From positions 1 through 64,000 of the forward strand of contig NZ_JAJNNZ010000004.1 in assembly GCF_022836845.1 (NCBI RefSeq): DNA of 64,000 nt, written 5' to 3'. Positions 49,962 through 60,174 of the stretch are shown piece after piece. Origin of the DNA: Vibrio gelatinilyticus (GTDB lineage: Bacteria > Pseudomonadota > Gammaproteobacteria > Enterobacterales > Vibrionaceae). The position numbers and the translations under genes were made by a program. Within the stretch, counting starts at the first letter, position 1. Every line of letters starts with the position of its first letter. Under the pieces are notes generated by a model that did not search any database, was not told the origin of the DNA, and was given only the letters and a program-made list of their open reading frames with translations.

Positions 49962-52820
49962 ATGGGCTCCTCTAAAAATCAGCACCAATTACCCCCTCCA
50001 ATTGTTTGTGTCGGTGCTTCTGCAGGGGGGTTAGAGGCTATAGAGCGATTTTTCCAAAGTTGCCCCAACGATTTGGGCGCGAGTTACGTAGTCATCCAGC
50101 ATTTGTCTTCGCATTACAAAAGTATGATGGATGACCTCATCAATCGTTACTCTAATATGAAAGTGAAGATTATTAAAACCGGGGATATTCCGCTTAAAAA
50201 TCAAATCTACCTCATAGAAGCGGGTACCGTAATTCGACTTATCAACGGTGCTTTTCATGTCGACAAAAAAATAGAGGGTGAGCTTACTCTACCTATAGAT
50301 ATCTTTTTACAATCATTAGCGGATGACAAAAGAGGGCAATCGACAGCTGTAATATTGTCGGGTACTGGGTGTGACGGTTCTCGAGGAGTTGTAGCACTAA
50401 ACGCGGTTGGGGGCTTCGTCATTGTTCAATCACCCGCACAATCAGGGTTTGATGGTATGCCAAAGAGTGCAATCAGTACTGGTGTAGTCGATAGTGTTCT
50501 AGGTGCTGAAGCCATTCCATTGCAAATCAAAAAGTACTTAAGCGCAGATTTCATTCGCTCTTCTTCGAAAGAGAGCTTCTTCCCCGAACTGGCAGTCGGA
50601 AACCCTCAAGAGCACTACGCAAGGATCATCGACAAACTGTATGTGGAGTTTGGGATTAATTTTGCTCTCTACAAGGACGCCACTGTAATAAGAAGAATTG
50701 AACGTCGTATGCAGGTTAAACACATAACGGATTACAAAAAATATGCCGAGGTTATCGAAAAGGACCCAACAGAAGCTTTATCTTTAAGAAAAGAACTCCT
50801 AATCCCTGTGACAAACTTCTTCCGTGACCCAGAGATTTTCAATACTATAAAATCTCAAGTCATCGAAAATCTAATTGATTCACATTGCGGATCTGGAGAC
50901 ATTCGGGTTTGGGTCGCAGGTTGTGCTACAGGAGAGGAGGCGTACTCCTATGCCATGCTTCTTGAGTCTGCGCTTAGAAAGCGAAAGTCGCAATTGAATT
51001 TCAAAGTATTTGCTACGGACGTTAACCCTTCCATCATCGATATCGCGTCTAAGGGGATCTACCCTGAGAGCATTAAGCGAGAAGTCCATAAGGACATTGC
51101 TGAACTGTATTTTGTAGCGCATGATGGTCAGCTGAAAGTAAATCAAAATATTCGTCAACGTGTTGTATTCGCGGTCCATAATTTACTAACAGATGCTCCC
51201 TTTACTAAAATGAACCTCGTTAGTTGTCGCAATACGCTCATCTATTTCAAAAATGATGCACAAAAAGAAGCACTGAAAAAGCTTGCTTTTTCAGTGCAAC
51301 CCAATGGTTTTTTGGTCTTGGGTAAAAGTGAGTCTCTCATTGCTTATGATGATTACTTTGAAGTGACGGACAGGAAACATAAGATCTTCAAATGTACCAA
51401 AAGGGCGCCTGCGTCGTTAAGCTCTGGCTACATCCAGCACCATAAAAACAATGTGACCACCTCGGCTGATTATAGTATAGCTACCAAGCAAAACTCCGAA
51501 ATCGAATTGATAGCTGACGCCCAAATTAAAAAATGCTTTATTCCTCTTACCTTGCTCGTAGATCATTCTCAAGAAGTTATCCACATATATGGTGAAGATA
51601 CAAGCTTGTTAGAGTTGAAGCCAGGCAGCGTTAACTATCAGCTGGCAAATCTCTTGCCAGGTAAAATAGCTTCAGTTGCTGTCGCATTGTTGTATAGATT
51701 GAATAAAAAAGGTGGTGTCATTACGTCTGATACCGTCAAATGGAAAGATGAAAATACCCAGTTACACGATATTCAAATAAAGGGTTGGATGATTCATCAC
51801 GGAGATATGCCGTCACACTATGTGCTCGCAATTGTTAAAATAGCGCAGCCTTCTGACGCAAAGAGTGAAACCAGTCATTCTGAATTAAATCAATCGGCTT
51901 TAGATAAAATCACTCAACTTCAGCTCGAACTTACAGCTACCCGAGAAAGTTTACAATCAACAATCGAAGAGTTTGAAACAACAAACGAAGAGCTACAAGC
52001 TACAAACGAAGAGCTTATGGCGTCTAACGAAGAACTTCAAGGTTCCAACGAAGAGCTTCAGTCTGTTAATGAAGACCTCAATGCTGTAAATGCCGAGTAC
52101 CATGAGAAAGTGAGTATCTTGAACAGGATAAACGCTGATCTTGATGCGATGTCTTTGTCTACAGGTATAGCAACCATTTTCGTTGATGACGCCCTGCGAC
52201 TAACTCGTTTTACTCCTGACGCGAGCTTAATATTTAAAGTAAGAGACCAAGACTTAGGTCGTCCATTAGATGAAATCGTTAATACGCTTAACTACGACTC
52301 TTTTTTTGAAGACATCAATGAAACATTGACTTCAGAAACAACTAAAGAGGTTGAAGTTATTAACAATGTAGGCCAAGGGTATTTGATGAGAATAGTCAAG
52401 TACCGTATACCATCTTCAGAGAAACTTGGAGTAGCGATTTCGCTTATTGAGTCATATGGATATAGAACCAACCAGAAAATCATTGATGCTTTACCGCACC
52501 ATATCGTAGTTTTAGATAAACAAGGTGACATACAGATGGTGAATGAGGCGTGGAAGAAATTCGTAAGAACAAACCAACATGACGCAATCCAACGAAACTC
52601 CTGGCTGGGTGAACGCTATACTGATTACTGTGATCATGAACTAAGCCTTGACATTAACAGCGTACTAAATGGGAAGTGTGCTAGGCTTAAAAAGGTATAC
52701 CCTTGCCACAGTTCGAATGAAAAAAGATGGTTCGTCATGGAAGTACAAGCATTAGACCATGATGGCTATAGCGCTGTGATATCCCATACGAACATTACTG
52801 ATTTCAAAGAGCGCCAATAG
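49962..52820 (+). CDS. CheB-CheR-PAS fusion signalling protein
   Basis: This multi-domain protein is about 952 residues. The N-terminal CheB methylesterase domain has the Ser-His-Asp elements GASAGGLEAI, VIQHLSSHYKS and LSGTGCDGSRG. Next is a CheR methyltransferase (RKELLIPVTNFFRDPEIF, then the SAM-binding VWVAGCATGEEAYSYAM and NLVSCRNTLIYF). A coiled coil of repeated T/SNEELQ units follows at about residues 680 to 715, then PAS-type regions. No histidine kinase follows in the same protein. The frame opens at TTG 49899, and ATG 49962 is the likelier start. The next gene begins immediately after its stop. Confidence 0.9.
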   Translation: MGSSKNQHQLPPPIVCVGASAGGLEAIERFFQSCPNDLGASYVVIQHLSSHYKSMMDDLINRYSNMKVKIIKTGDIPLKNQIYLIEAGTVIRLINGAFHVDKKIEGELTLPIDIFLQSLADDKRGQSTAVILSGTGCDGSRGVVALNAVGGFVIVQSPAQSGFDGMPKSAISTGVVDSVLGAEAIPLQIKKYLSADFIRSSSKESFFPELAVGNPQEHYARIIDKLYVEFGINFALYKDATVIRRIERRMQVKHITDYKKYAEVIEKDPTEALSLRKELLIPVTNFFRDPEIFNTIKSQVIENLIDSHCGSGDIRVWVAGCATGEEAYSYAMLLESALRKRKSQLNFKVFATDVNPSIIDIASKGIYPESIKREVHKDIAELYFVAHDGQLKVNQNIRQRVVFAVHNLLTDAPFTKMNLVSCRNTLIYFKNDAQKEALKKLAFSVQPNGFLVLGKSESLIAYDDYFEVTDRKHKIFKCTKRAPASLSSGYIQHHKNNVTTSADYSIATKQNSEIELIADAQIKKCFIPLTLLVDHSQEVIHIYGEDTSLLELKPGSVNYQLANLLPGKIASVAVALLYRLNKKGGVITSDTVKWKDENTQLHDIQIKGWMIHHGDMPSHYVLAIVKIAQPSDAKSETSHSELNQSALDKITQLQLELTATRESLQSTIEEFETTNEELQATNEELMASNEELQGSNEELQSVNEDLNAVNAEYHEKVSILNRINADLDAMSLSTGIATIFVDDALRLTRFTPDASLIFKVRDQDLGRPLDEIVNTLNYDSFFEDINETLTSETTKEVEVINNVGQGYLMRIVKYRIPSSEKLGVAISLIESYGYRTNQKIIDALPHHIVVLDKQGDIQMVNEAWKKFVRTNQHDAIQRNSWLGERYTDYCDHELSLDINSVLNGKCARLKKVYPCHSSNEKRWFVMEVQALDHDGYSAVISHTNITDFKERQ

Positions 52821-55013
52821 ATGAGACATAAACTAGATGAAAATCGGCTTAGCCAGGATGCTCTCGATATTGAAGTAAAACGTGTCGAAAAAATACTCGA
52901 GGAAAATATTAGTGAAGGTGGTGTCCGTAGCATTAAGAAATTAGTGCATTCGTTACAAGTCTACCAAGAAGAGCTGACACTTCAGAACATAGAACTTGAG
53001 CGACACCAGCAAGAAAGCGATATACTCAGAGAATACTACTATACGCTATTTAACCTTCTTCCTCTTCCGGCAGTATATGTTGATGAACGGTTACATGTTG
53101 TTGATTCCAATCAAGCGGCAAAAAACACATTTAGAAGTGAAAATATATCTCTTGGAATAACGAATTCTCTGATGAAAAGTTTAAGTCGAGATAGCATTCA
53201 GTTGTTATACAATTCGATAAGAAGTAATACTTACCCTATATATCTTGAAGTGCAAGGGAATAATCAGGATGTTCAGATTTTTTATGATTTGGTTTTAACT
53301 AAACTTAATGATTGTGAAGATGAGGGTAAGTTTTTAATTGTCTTTAAAGATACAACAATAGAACAGAAGCTTAAAGAAAAAAATGCAATTTTTCTGAGTG
53401 TATTAAATAGCTCTTCAGATTCCATTATTTCGCTTGACATGAAAGGAGCGGTTAAAGAATATTCAAGGAATCTCTGTCAATACACAGTAGAAACCAATAA
53501 TGAAAATATAATAGAATCGCTTCCATTACCCATCAAAAAAGAAATAGATAATTATATAGAGCACAAAGTAAAACTCAATGTAAGACATGAGAAAACCATT
53601 GAAGTTATAGTTAAAAATGTTAGGCATCCACTATGGTTAAGAATTCAACTCTTTCCGGTTGAAGAAAGTGGTATTATAGTTGGCACTGGCTGTATAATAT
53701 CAAACCATACGGAATCTATTAAGCAAGAAAAAGAAATTTCCAATTTGGCTTATTATGACCACCTCACCAATTGCGGGAATAGAAGGTTACTAAGGTTGAG
53801 AGTTAGTAAACTAATCAGCCAAGTTGACAATCCATCTTTTACAATGTTCTTTGTGGATTTAGACCACTTTAAAGACATTAATGACATTTATGGCCATAAC
53901 GTTGGTGATGAAATGTTGGTTCAAGTAGCGTCTCGTTTGAAGAAAGCTATCAGACCGTTTGATGAATTATTTAGGGTTGGCGGTGATGAGTTTTTAATTC
54001 TATTTCATCAGTTACCAACTGAAATGAGTAGTGACCGTGCATATCGAATTATCGAAATACTTTCTACCCCATTCATTATAGACGAGAAGGAACTGGTAAG
54101 TTCGGCCTCTATCGGTATCTCACGTTTTCCAGAAGATGGCATTGATTTTATCTCACTCTACAAAAAAGCGGATACTGCTTTGTACAAGGCAAAAAAAAAT
54201 GGAAGAAAGCGTTTTCGTTTCTTTTCAGAGACAATGCTACTGCAGATAAAAAAGAACTTTGAATTAGAAGAAAATCTCAGAAAAGCTATGGCTAAAAATG
54301 AGTTTTCAACAGAATTGATGCCTCAGATAAGGTGTAGTGATTCCACATGTCAAAATGTAGAATTGTTGTTGCGATGGAATAATGAAGTTATTGGGTTAGT
54401 GCCACCAAATGATTTTATTCCAGTGGCAGAGCGCAGCGAACTCATCCACACCATTACTGAATTTGTGATAGAAGATGCGATTAATAAAATTAAAGCTTTA
54501 AATAAGTTTTCTCCAAAAAAAGTGTATATTTCAATCAATATATCAAAGTTAGATATATTGAATACTCACTTTTTTGAAATAATGAAAGCACGATTGGATA
54601 AAGATAAAAAGATCGCGAAGCAGTTAACTTTTGAGTTAACTGAAAGTGTTTTCTCTGATAGTTATACATTGATTGTTGATCGCCTCAACCAATTAAAATT
54701 ACTAGGTGTTTCCATTTCGATTGATGATTTTGGCACTGGTTACTCCTCGCTTTCTCAGCTTTCTGAGCTTCCAATTGATGAACTTAAAATAGATAAAAGT
54801 TTTATCTCGAAGCTAGGATCCGATGAGTCGGACAAAAAAATTTGCTTAGCCATATTAAGCATGGCAAAAAGTTTAGGTTATCGATGTGTAGCCGAGGGAG
54901 TTGAATCTGAAGAACAGTTCAATTGGCTAGCTTCCATTTTCTGTGATTATTCACAGGGCTATTTTCACTCTAAGCCCATTACATTTAAAGATTTCATATC
55001 TCGCTATGTCTGA
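52821..55013 (+). CDS. PAS-GGDEF-EAL cyclic di-GMP protein
   Basis: This 730-residue protein starts on the base after the upstream stop codon (TAGATG), so it is in one operon with the CheB-CheR fusion. It has an N-terminal coiled region, one or two PAS domains, a GGDEF domain with intact VGGDEFL (residues 387 to 391) and an EAL domain. The EAL signature reads ELLLR (residues 514 to 518). DDFGTGYSS and CVAEGVESEEQ are present, so phosphodiesterase activity is plausible. It has no membrane segment. Net synthesis or breakdown of c-di-GMP cannot be told from sequence. Confidence 0.92.
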   Translation: MRHKLDENRLSQDALDIEVKRVEKILEENISEGGVRSIKKLVHSLQVYQEELTLQNIELERHQQESDILREYYYTLFNLLPLPAVYVDERLHVVDSNQAAKNTFRSENISLGITNSLMKSLSRDSIQLLYNSIRSNTYPIYLEVQGNNQDVQIFYDLVLTKLNDCEDEGKFLIVFKDTTIEQKLKEKNAIFLSVLNSSSDSIISLDMKGAVKEYSRNLCQYTVETNNENIIESLPLPIKKEIDNYIEHKVKLNVRHEKTIEVIVKNVRHPLWLRIQLFPVEESGIIVGTGCIISNHTESIKQEKEISNLAYYDHLTNCGNRRLLRLRVSKLISQVDNPSFTMFFVDLDHFKDINDIYGHNVGDEMLVQVASRLKKAIRPFDELFRVGGDEFLILFHQLPTEMSSDRAYRIIEILSTPFIIDEKELVSSASIGISRFPEDGIDFISLYKKADTALYKAKKNGRKRFRFFSETMLLQIKKNFELEENLRKAMAKNEFSTELMPQIRCSDSTCQNVELLLRWNNEVIGLVPPNDFIPVAERSELIHTITEFVIEDAINKIKALNKFSPKKVYISINISKLDILNTHFFEIMKARLDKDKKIAKQLTFELTESVFSDSYTLIVDRLNQLKLLGVSISIDDFGTGYSSLSQLSELPIDELKIDKSFISKLGSDESDKKICLAILSMAKSLGYRCVAEGVESEEQFNWLASIFCDYSQGYFHSKPITFKDFISRYV

Positions 55014-55431
55014 ATGAACATAGCTCCAAAACCTTCCCTAATACCAATGAATATAATTGACTGTCATCAACGATGATGATCACGCTACGACCGATAGATG
55101 TGATCTTAACCAAAATCCAAAAACAAGAGTTCGATAATGAGCTAGTCACTACTTTATCTATGTGAGCAGTGACGATTAAGTGACTGTATGGAAAACCTGT
55201 AACAGGCAATTGGGTAAACAAAACAGAATGCTATAACCTTTAGTAAAGTACTCCGAAGTTTACTAGAACAAAGAGGTCAGCGACCAAACAGTAAAAACGT
55301 ATACTATGCTTAACTCTTAGGAGGCCTAGCTTATTTCGTGACAGTATCTCTTATTACTTGAAATGCACAGTTTTCGGCATTCAAAAACTGCTATAGGATG
55401 TGTTTAACGCAAGTAACCATAAGAACTAACC
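55014..55431. other. Intergenic region without a gene
   Basis: About 418 bp between the GGDEF-EAL gene and the radical SAM gene. I see no supported ORF, RNA gene or repeat. Confidence 0.5.
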
Positions 55432-56316
55432 ATGCTTAACTACATCGAACCCGTCTTTCGTCCTCCTTCAGAATGGAAATCACTGATCCTACAAGTGACC
55501 AACGGCTGCAGTCACAATCGTTGTACTTTCTGTGACATGTATACTCAACCACAGAAAAAATTCCGACCTAAAAAAATCGAAGAAATAGAGCGTGAACTTC
55601 AAATTATCGCGCAATCAGGTGCGCCAGTGCACCGTGTGTTTCTTGCTGATGGTGATGCGATGACATTGCCTTTTCGTCGCCTACAGGAGATATGTGAACT
55701 CATCAATAAATACCTGCCTCAAGTACAGCGTATTTCCAGTTACTGTTTGCCGCGCAATTTAACGAATAAAACCACAGAGCAACTAACAGAGCTAAAACAG
55801 TTAGGTTTGAGCTTAATGTATATCGGTTGTGAAAGCGGTGATGATGAAGTGTTGGCCAAAGTCGAGAAGGGCGAAACCTTCGATTCATCGCTCACTGCAT
55901 TAAACAAGATAAAAGCCGCCGGAATGAAAAGCTCAGTGATGATCTTAAATGGTCTCGGGGGGCCTGTTTACAGTAAACAGCATGCGTTGAACTCAGCAAA
56001 GCTGATGAATGCGGCTCAACCTGATTACCTTTCCACACTGGTTGTCTCGTTTCCACTGGGTGAAGAGCGATTGGCAGCAGGCTTTAACGGTGATTTTCGT
56101 CAACTAACTCAGCCAGAGTTGTTTAAGGAAATTCAGTGTCTGATTCAGCATCTAGATCTAGAAAAGACGATTTTCCGCTCTGATCATGCGTCGAATTATC
56201 TGGTATTAAAAGGCATCCTTGGCCGAGACAAAGACAAATTATTGCAACAGGTCGAGCTTGCTATTGAGCAGCCAGGAGCGATCCCCTTGCGTCAGGAATG
56301 GCAGCGAGGTTTGTAA
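55432..56316 (+). CDS. Radical SAM protein
   Basis: This 294-residue radical SAM enzyme has the 4Fe-4S motif VTNGCSHNRCTFCDMY (Cys-x4-Cys-x2-Cys, about residues 23 to 38), then HRVFLADGDAM and LMYIGCESGDDEVL, the SAM-binding strands of the Elp3/MiaB-like branch. There is no accessory cluster domain. The substrate is unknown, although such stand-alone proteins are common in gammaproteobacteria. It is a single gene with a GC-rich hairpin downstream. Confidence 0.87.
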   Translation: MLNYIEPVFRPPSEWKSLILQVTNGCSHNRCTFCDMYTQPQKKFRPKKIEEIERELQIIAQSGAPVHRVFLADGDAMTLPFRRLQEICELINKYLPQVQRISSYCLPRNLTNKTTEQLTELKQLGLSLMYIGCESGDDEVLAKVEKGETFDSSLTALNKIKAAGMKSSVMILNGLGGPVYSKQHALNSAKLMNAAQPDYLSTLVVSFPLGEERLAAGFNGDFRQLTQPELFKEIQCLIQHLDLEKTIFRSDHASNYLVLKGILGRDKDKLLQQVELAIEQPGAIPLRQEWQRGL

Positions 56317-56624
56317 AAAATAAAGCCGTTTTTCTCGCTTTTGACAAAATTACACAAAACTCGCTTGAAGCGAGCTTTGTTGTTTTTGGTTTGGATTTTG
56401 GTTGTAACATCATGATAAATATCTAATATTTTTGGTTTTATTAAATGTAGATACACCGATTTTTACCCAACTATTTTGTAAAATTGACACTGTGAAAATT
56501 TCGTTGTGAAATTGTTACTAAAAACGCGCTATTCTACTTTACAAGCAATAAGGAACACCAAACAACATGACCGTTTAGGGTATTTGCTTAAAGCTTTTAT
56601 TAAATAGCCGTTGAGGAAAAGACT
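56317..56624. other. Intergenic region with hairpin and promoter-like boxes
   Basis: CTCGCTT/AAGCGAG (about 56360 to 56374) followed by a T-rich run is a probable terminator for the radical SAM gene. TTGACA at 56484 with TGAAAT 17 bp later could be a promoter for the gene at 56625. The DNA between is AT-rich. Confidence 0.45.
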
Positions 56625-57194
56625 ATGAACATGCAAACATTCGATAAAACAGAACAAAACAATCCATCAAATTTTATCGCCGAAGCTGTGTTTGCCGTGG
56701 AAATGGTCAACGCTGACGAGCAGATGCAAAAACAGAAAATGGCAAAACAACTACTGGATACATTATTTCCACTAGAAAATGGCTCTCACGAAGATGTTGT
56801 TAGTTACGAGATTGATTACAGACACGTACAAGCCTACTTTAAAAATGGTCAGCACTGTGGTCTGAAGCACGCTAGACACTTTATTGCGTACCTTGGTGAT
56901 AAGAGCTCTCCTGACTCTATCCTGTTTAGAGATGAAAGCGGTACGCACGTTGAGGTGACAATGGGCCGCCGTAAAGGAACTGGCGCTCTTGAATTGGTTG
57001 AGATCGAAGATATTCAACTGGAAACTTGCACTACATTTGGACAAGGACAAGAGGGTCAGGCAACAGGACTTCGTCATTGGGTAAGTTTGGTGAAGGGGGA
57101 TGAAAAATGTCGCCCAACAGCAAGCAACGAAGACAAAGAGTTTACAGCGAAAAATGGTGAAGATTACAACTTAGGGTTCTGTTTCGCCTTTTAG
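56625..57194 (+). CDS. Uncharacterised 189-aa protein
   Basis: I do not recognise this family. The protein looks soluble. The N-terminal half is helical and charged (ADEQMQKQKMAKQLLDTLFPLENG). The centre is strand-rich with YRHVQAYFKNGQHCGLKHARHFIAYLG (about residues 65 to 91) and THVEVTMGRRKGTGALELVEIEDIQLE. The end is acidic and aromatic (GEDYNLGFCFAF). GAGGAAAAGACT before ATG 56625 is a good ribosome-binding site, and a strong terminator follows at 57242, so this is a stand-alone expressed gene. Confidence 0.75.
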   Translation: MNMQTFDKTEQNNPSNFIAEAVFAVEMVNADEQMQKQKMAKQLLDTLFPLENGSHEDVVSYEIDYRHVQAYFKNGQHCGLKHARHFIAYLGDKSSPDSILFRDESGTHVEVTMGRRKGTGALELVEIEDIQLETCTTFGQGQEGQATGLRHWVSLVKGDEKCRPTASNEDKEFTAKNGEDYNLGFCFAF

Positions 57195-57241
57195 TCTGTG
57201 CAGCGCAGGCGCCAATGTCGCGCGGTAAAATGAATAGTTAT

Positions 57242-57265
57242 AGCCCCACGGTGTGAAGTGGGGCT
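57242..57265 (+). terminator. Rho-independent terminator
   Basis: AGCCCCAC/GTGGGGCT stem with an 8-base loop and TTTTTAT after it. Confidence 0.85.
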
Positions 57266-57372
57266 TTTTATAGTATGTGGGCGAGAAAACCCAGTGTTCA
57301 GCTCTGCTGTTGCTGAGTAGTTCACAGCCTGATCTTTTGGGATTTGGTTGTTTGGGGCGAGTTGATACTCAT

Positions 57373-60066
57373 CTAAACATTAACGCTACGCAAAAAGAAT
57401 TTTTCAATTTCGACCAGTAACAAAACGCTGGAAGAAACAAGAAAGATACGAAACCATACATCGGCATCAAGGGCCGTCGTGCCAAACAATGTTTGCATAA
57501 TGGGCAGGTAGGTGAAGCAAGCCTGAAAAACGATCAGTACGCCGATGGCAACAATGACATAGACATTGCCAAACAACCCTTGCCAACAAAATACAGAACT
57601 CACAATATACCGAGAATTAAATAGGTAAAAAATTTCAAACATCACCAATGTGTTAACCGCAATCGTTCTTGCCATGATGATATCGTCGTGCTGTCCTAAC
57701 TCCCAAATAAACATGCCAAGTGTGCCTCCCATAAGAATCAGTGACACAAATAGGATACGCCAGATAAGGTGGCGAGTTAATAAAGGAGAGCCTGGAGCGC
57801 GGGGCGCACGCTGCATAATATCAGGTTCTTTAGGTTCAAAAGCCAGTGATAATGCCAGCGTTACAGCGGTGATCATATTAACCCATAATATCTGGATAGG
57901 TGTCAGCGGCAGCTCTCTAAAACCGAAGATGACAGCCGCTAAGATAATCAATGCTTCTCTTCCGTTTGTCGGCAAGATAAAAAGAATGGCTTTTTTAAGA
58001 TTGTCGTAGACAGCTCGCCCTTCTTCCACAGCAGCAGTGATAGAAGCAAAGTTATCGTCGGTAAGTACCATTTCGGCAGCCTCTTTTGCCGAGGCCGTGC
58101 CATTTATACCCATAGCCGTGCCAATGTCAGAGCGCTTTAATGCAGGGGCATCATTTACGCCGTCCCCTGTCATTGCCACGATTTGATTGTGCTTTTGTAA
58201 TGTGTCGACTAATCGCATTTTGTGCTCAGGGCTGACGCGGGCATAAACATCAATATGTTTTGCAAGAGTAAACAGCTCTTCGTCACTTAGTGTATCAATT
58301 TGATGACCAGTGAGCGTGTCATGGTCGTTGATGAGTCCGAGTTGGTTAGCAATCGCTTTTGCTGTTGATACGTGATCACCGGTCATCATTTTGACTCGAA
58401 TACCGGCAGAATTGCATTCTGTGACCGCCTGGATAGCCTCTATTCTTGGCGGATCGATGAAACCAAAAAGCCCAAGCATGATCAGGTTGTCATGAACATC
58501 ATCAAAGGCAAGTTCTATATGTTCATATGCGGTAGGGCGATAAGCGATAGCCAATACTCTCATACCTCGCTGCGCCATTAACTCTACTTGTTGTTGCCAA
58601 TACTCTTGATTGACTGCATCCGTCGCTTCGTGTGAGTTCTGCTGTTGGTTACACATACTAAGCAGTTGCTCTGGCGCACCTTTTACAAAGATGAAAGCTT
58701 TACCTTCATGGCTATGATGAAGTGTTGCCATAAAGCGATGCTCTGACTCAAAAGGAATGAGGTCGGTTGGAGGAAAGCGCTTGTTTTCTGTGTCAGCATC
58801 AAAACCAGCTTTTATACCGGCCACAAGCAACGCTCCTTCCATGGGGTCGCCCAGTACTTGCCATTGGTTATCTTGTTGCTTGAGTACAGCATCATTACAC
58901 AATACGGCAGCGCGAATAGTCTGACTTAGTAGAGGCTGTTGCTCGGGGTAGGTGGCATGTTGACCAGTACTTAGCACTCCATGAGGATCGTAACCCGTGC
59001 CCCCAAATTCAAATTGGCAGTCTGCAGTGACGGTGTTTCTCACGGTCATTTCGTTACGTGTGAGTGTTCCGGTCTTATCTGTGCAGATCACGGTAACCGC
59101 GCCTAGGGTTTCCACTGCAGGGAGCTTGCGAATGATGGTATTGCGTTTCGCCATTCGCTCTACGCCAATGGCGAGTGTAATCGTCATAATAGCGGGTAGA
59201 CCTTCAGGAATAGCGGCTACAGCTAAACTTACCGCCGCGAGGAACATATCGGTGATTGGATAGTCACGAACGAATAAGCCGAATACAAAGGTTATAATGG
59301 CAATGATGAGGATCGAAGCCGTTAACCAGCGACTAAATTGAGCTACCTGTTTGAGTAATGGTGTAGTGGCGGGCTCTATTTTAGACACCAAAGAGCTTAT
59401 TTTGCCGAGCTCAGTGTCAAGCCCTGTCGCAACGACGATGCCCGTTCCCTGGCCTTGGGTAATCATAGTACCTGAGTACGCCATGCAGTAACGATCCGCT
59501 AATTCGCTGTCAGCGGATACTGCTGTGATTTTCTTTTCTATCGCCAGAGATTCGCCAGTGAGTGCGGCTTCAGCTATGTGGAAATTTTTGGCTCGAAACA
59601 AGCGTAGGTCAGCGGGAACTTTGTCTCCGGATTGAAGAATGACGATATCACCTATGACTAACTGCTCGGCGTTGATATTGACCTGATGCCCTTCACGCAA
59701 GACAAGAGCGCTGGGAGCTAGCATGGCTTTGATGGCATTAAGTGCATTTTCAGCACGCCCTTCCTGGATGAAGCCGATCATGGCGTTGATCATTACAACG
59801 CCACCAACAACAGCAGCATCCATCCAATGCCCCAGAGTCACAGTGACCAGTATGACTATCAGTAACACATAAATAAGTACGTTATGAAATTGACTGATCA
59901 AGCGCTGAACTACCGAGCGCCCAGGTGAAGTAGGGAGCTTGTTTTTACCATATTCAGAGAGTCGCTGAAAGGCTTCTTGTGAGGCTAACCCTTCTGGCTG
60001 TGTTGAGAGTAGGTTAAACGTTTCTTCGGTCGATTTATGGTGCCAAAGGTGTTTGTGTTCTTCCAT
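57373..60066 (-). CDS. P-type cation-transporting ATPase (P2-type, Ca2+/Na+-like)
   Basis: This ATPase is about 897 residues from ATG 60066, with AAAGGAGG upstream. The motifs occur in order: actuator AALTGESLAIE, membrane AAIPEGLPA, phosphorylation ICTDKTGTLTRNE, nucleotide-binding FVKGAPEQLL and hinge AMTGDGVNDAPALKRSDIG. Ten membrane segments and an N-terminal cation-ATPase domain place it in the P2 group of SERCA/PMR1-like pumps, so Ca2+, Na+ or Mg2+ are the candidate ions. The PEGLP sequence favours the Ca2+-type site, but the ion is not proven. It is divergent from the FocA-like gene. Confidence 0.9.
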   Translation of the reverse strand: MEEHKHLWHHKSTEETFNLLSTQPEGLASQEAFQRLSEYGKNKLPTSPGRSVVQRLISQFHNVLIYVLLIVILVTVTLGHWMDAAVVGGVVMINAMIGFIQEGRAENALNAIKAMLAPSALVLREGHQVNINAEQLVIGDIVILQSGDKVPADLRLFRAKNFHIAEAALTGESLAIEKKITAVSADSELADRYCMAYSGTMITQGQGTGIVVATGLDTELGKISSLVSKIEPATTPLLKQVAQFSRWLTASILIIAIITFVFGLFVRDYPITDMFLAAVSLAVAAIPEGLPAIMTITLAIGVERMAKRNTIIRKLPAVETLGAVTVICTDKTGTLTRNEMTVRNTVTADCQFEFGGTGYDPHGVLSTGQHATYPEQQPLLSQTIRAAVLCNDAVLKQQDNQWQVLGDPMEGALLVAGIKAGFDADTENKRFPPTDLIPFESEHRFMATLHHSHEGKAFIFVKGAPEQLLSMCNQQQNSHEATDAVNQEYWQQQVELMAQRGMRVLAIAYRPTAYEHIELAFDDVHDNLIMLGLFGFIDPPRIEAIQAVTECNSAGIRVKMMTGDHVSTAKAIANQLGLINDHDTLTGHQIDTLSDEELFTLAKHIDVYARVSPEHKMRLVDTLQKHNQIVAMTGDGVNDAPALKRSDIGTAMGINGTASAKEAAEMVLTDDNFASITAAVEEGRAVYDNLKKAILFILPTNGREALIILAAVIFGFRELPLTPIQILWVNMITAVTLALSLAFEPKEPDIMQRAPRAPGSPLLTRHLIWRILFVSLILMGGTLGMFIWELGQHDDIIMARTIAVNTLVMFEIFYLFNSRYIVSSVFCWQGLFGNVYVIVAIGVLIVFQACFTYLPIMQTLFGTTALDADVWFRIFLVSSSVLLLVEIEKFFLRSVNV

Positions 60067-60174
60067 TTGGAAGCCTCCTTTGAATAGGCACTTAATAGCA
60101 TCCTTCTTCATTGCTAATTATAAGATATGAACTAGCTTAAGGGTAAATGGCAACTGAAAATCAGGAGACACATT

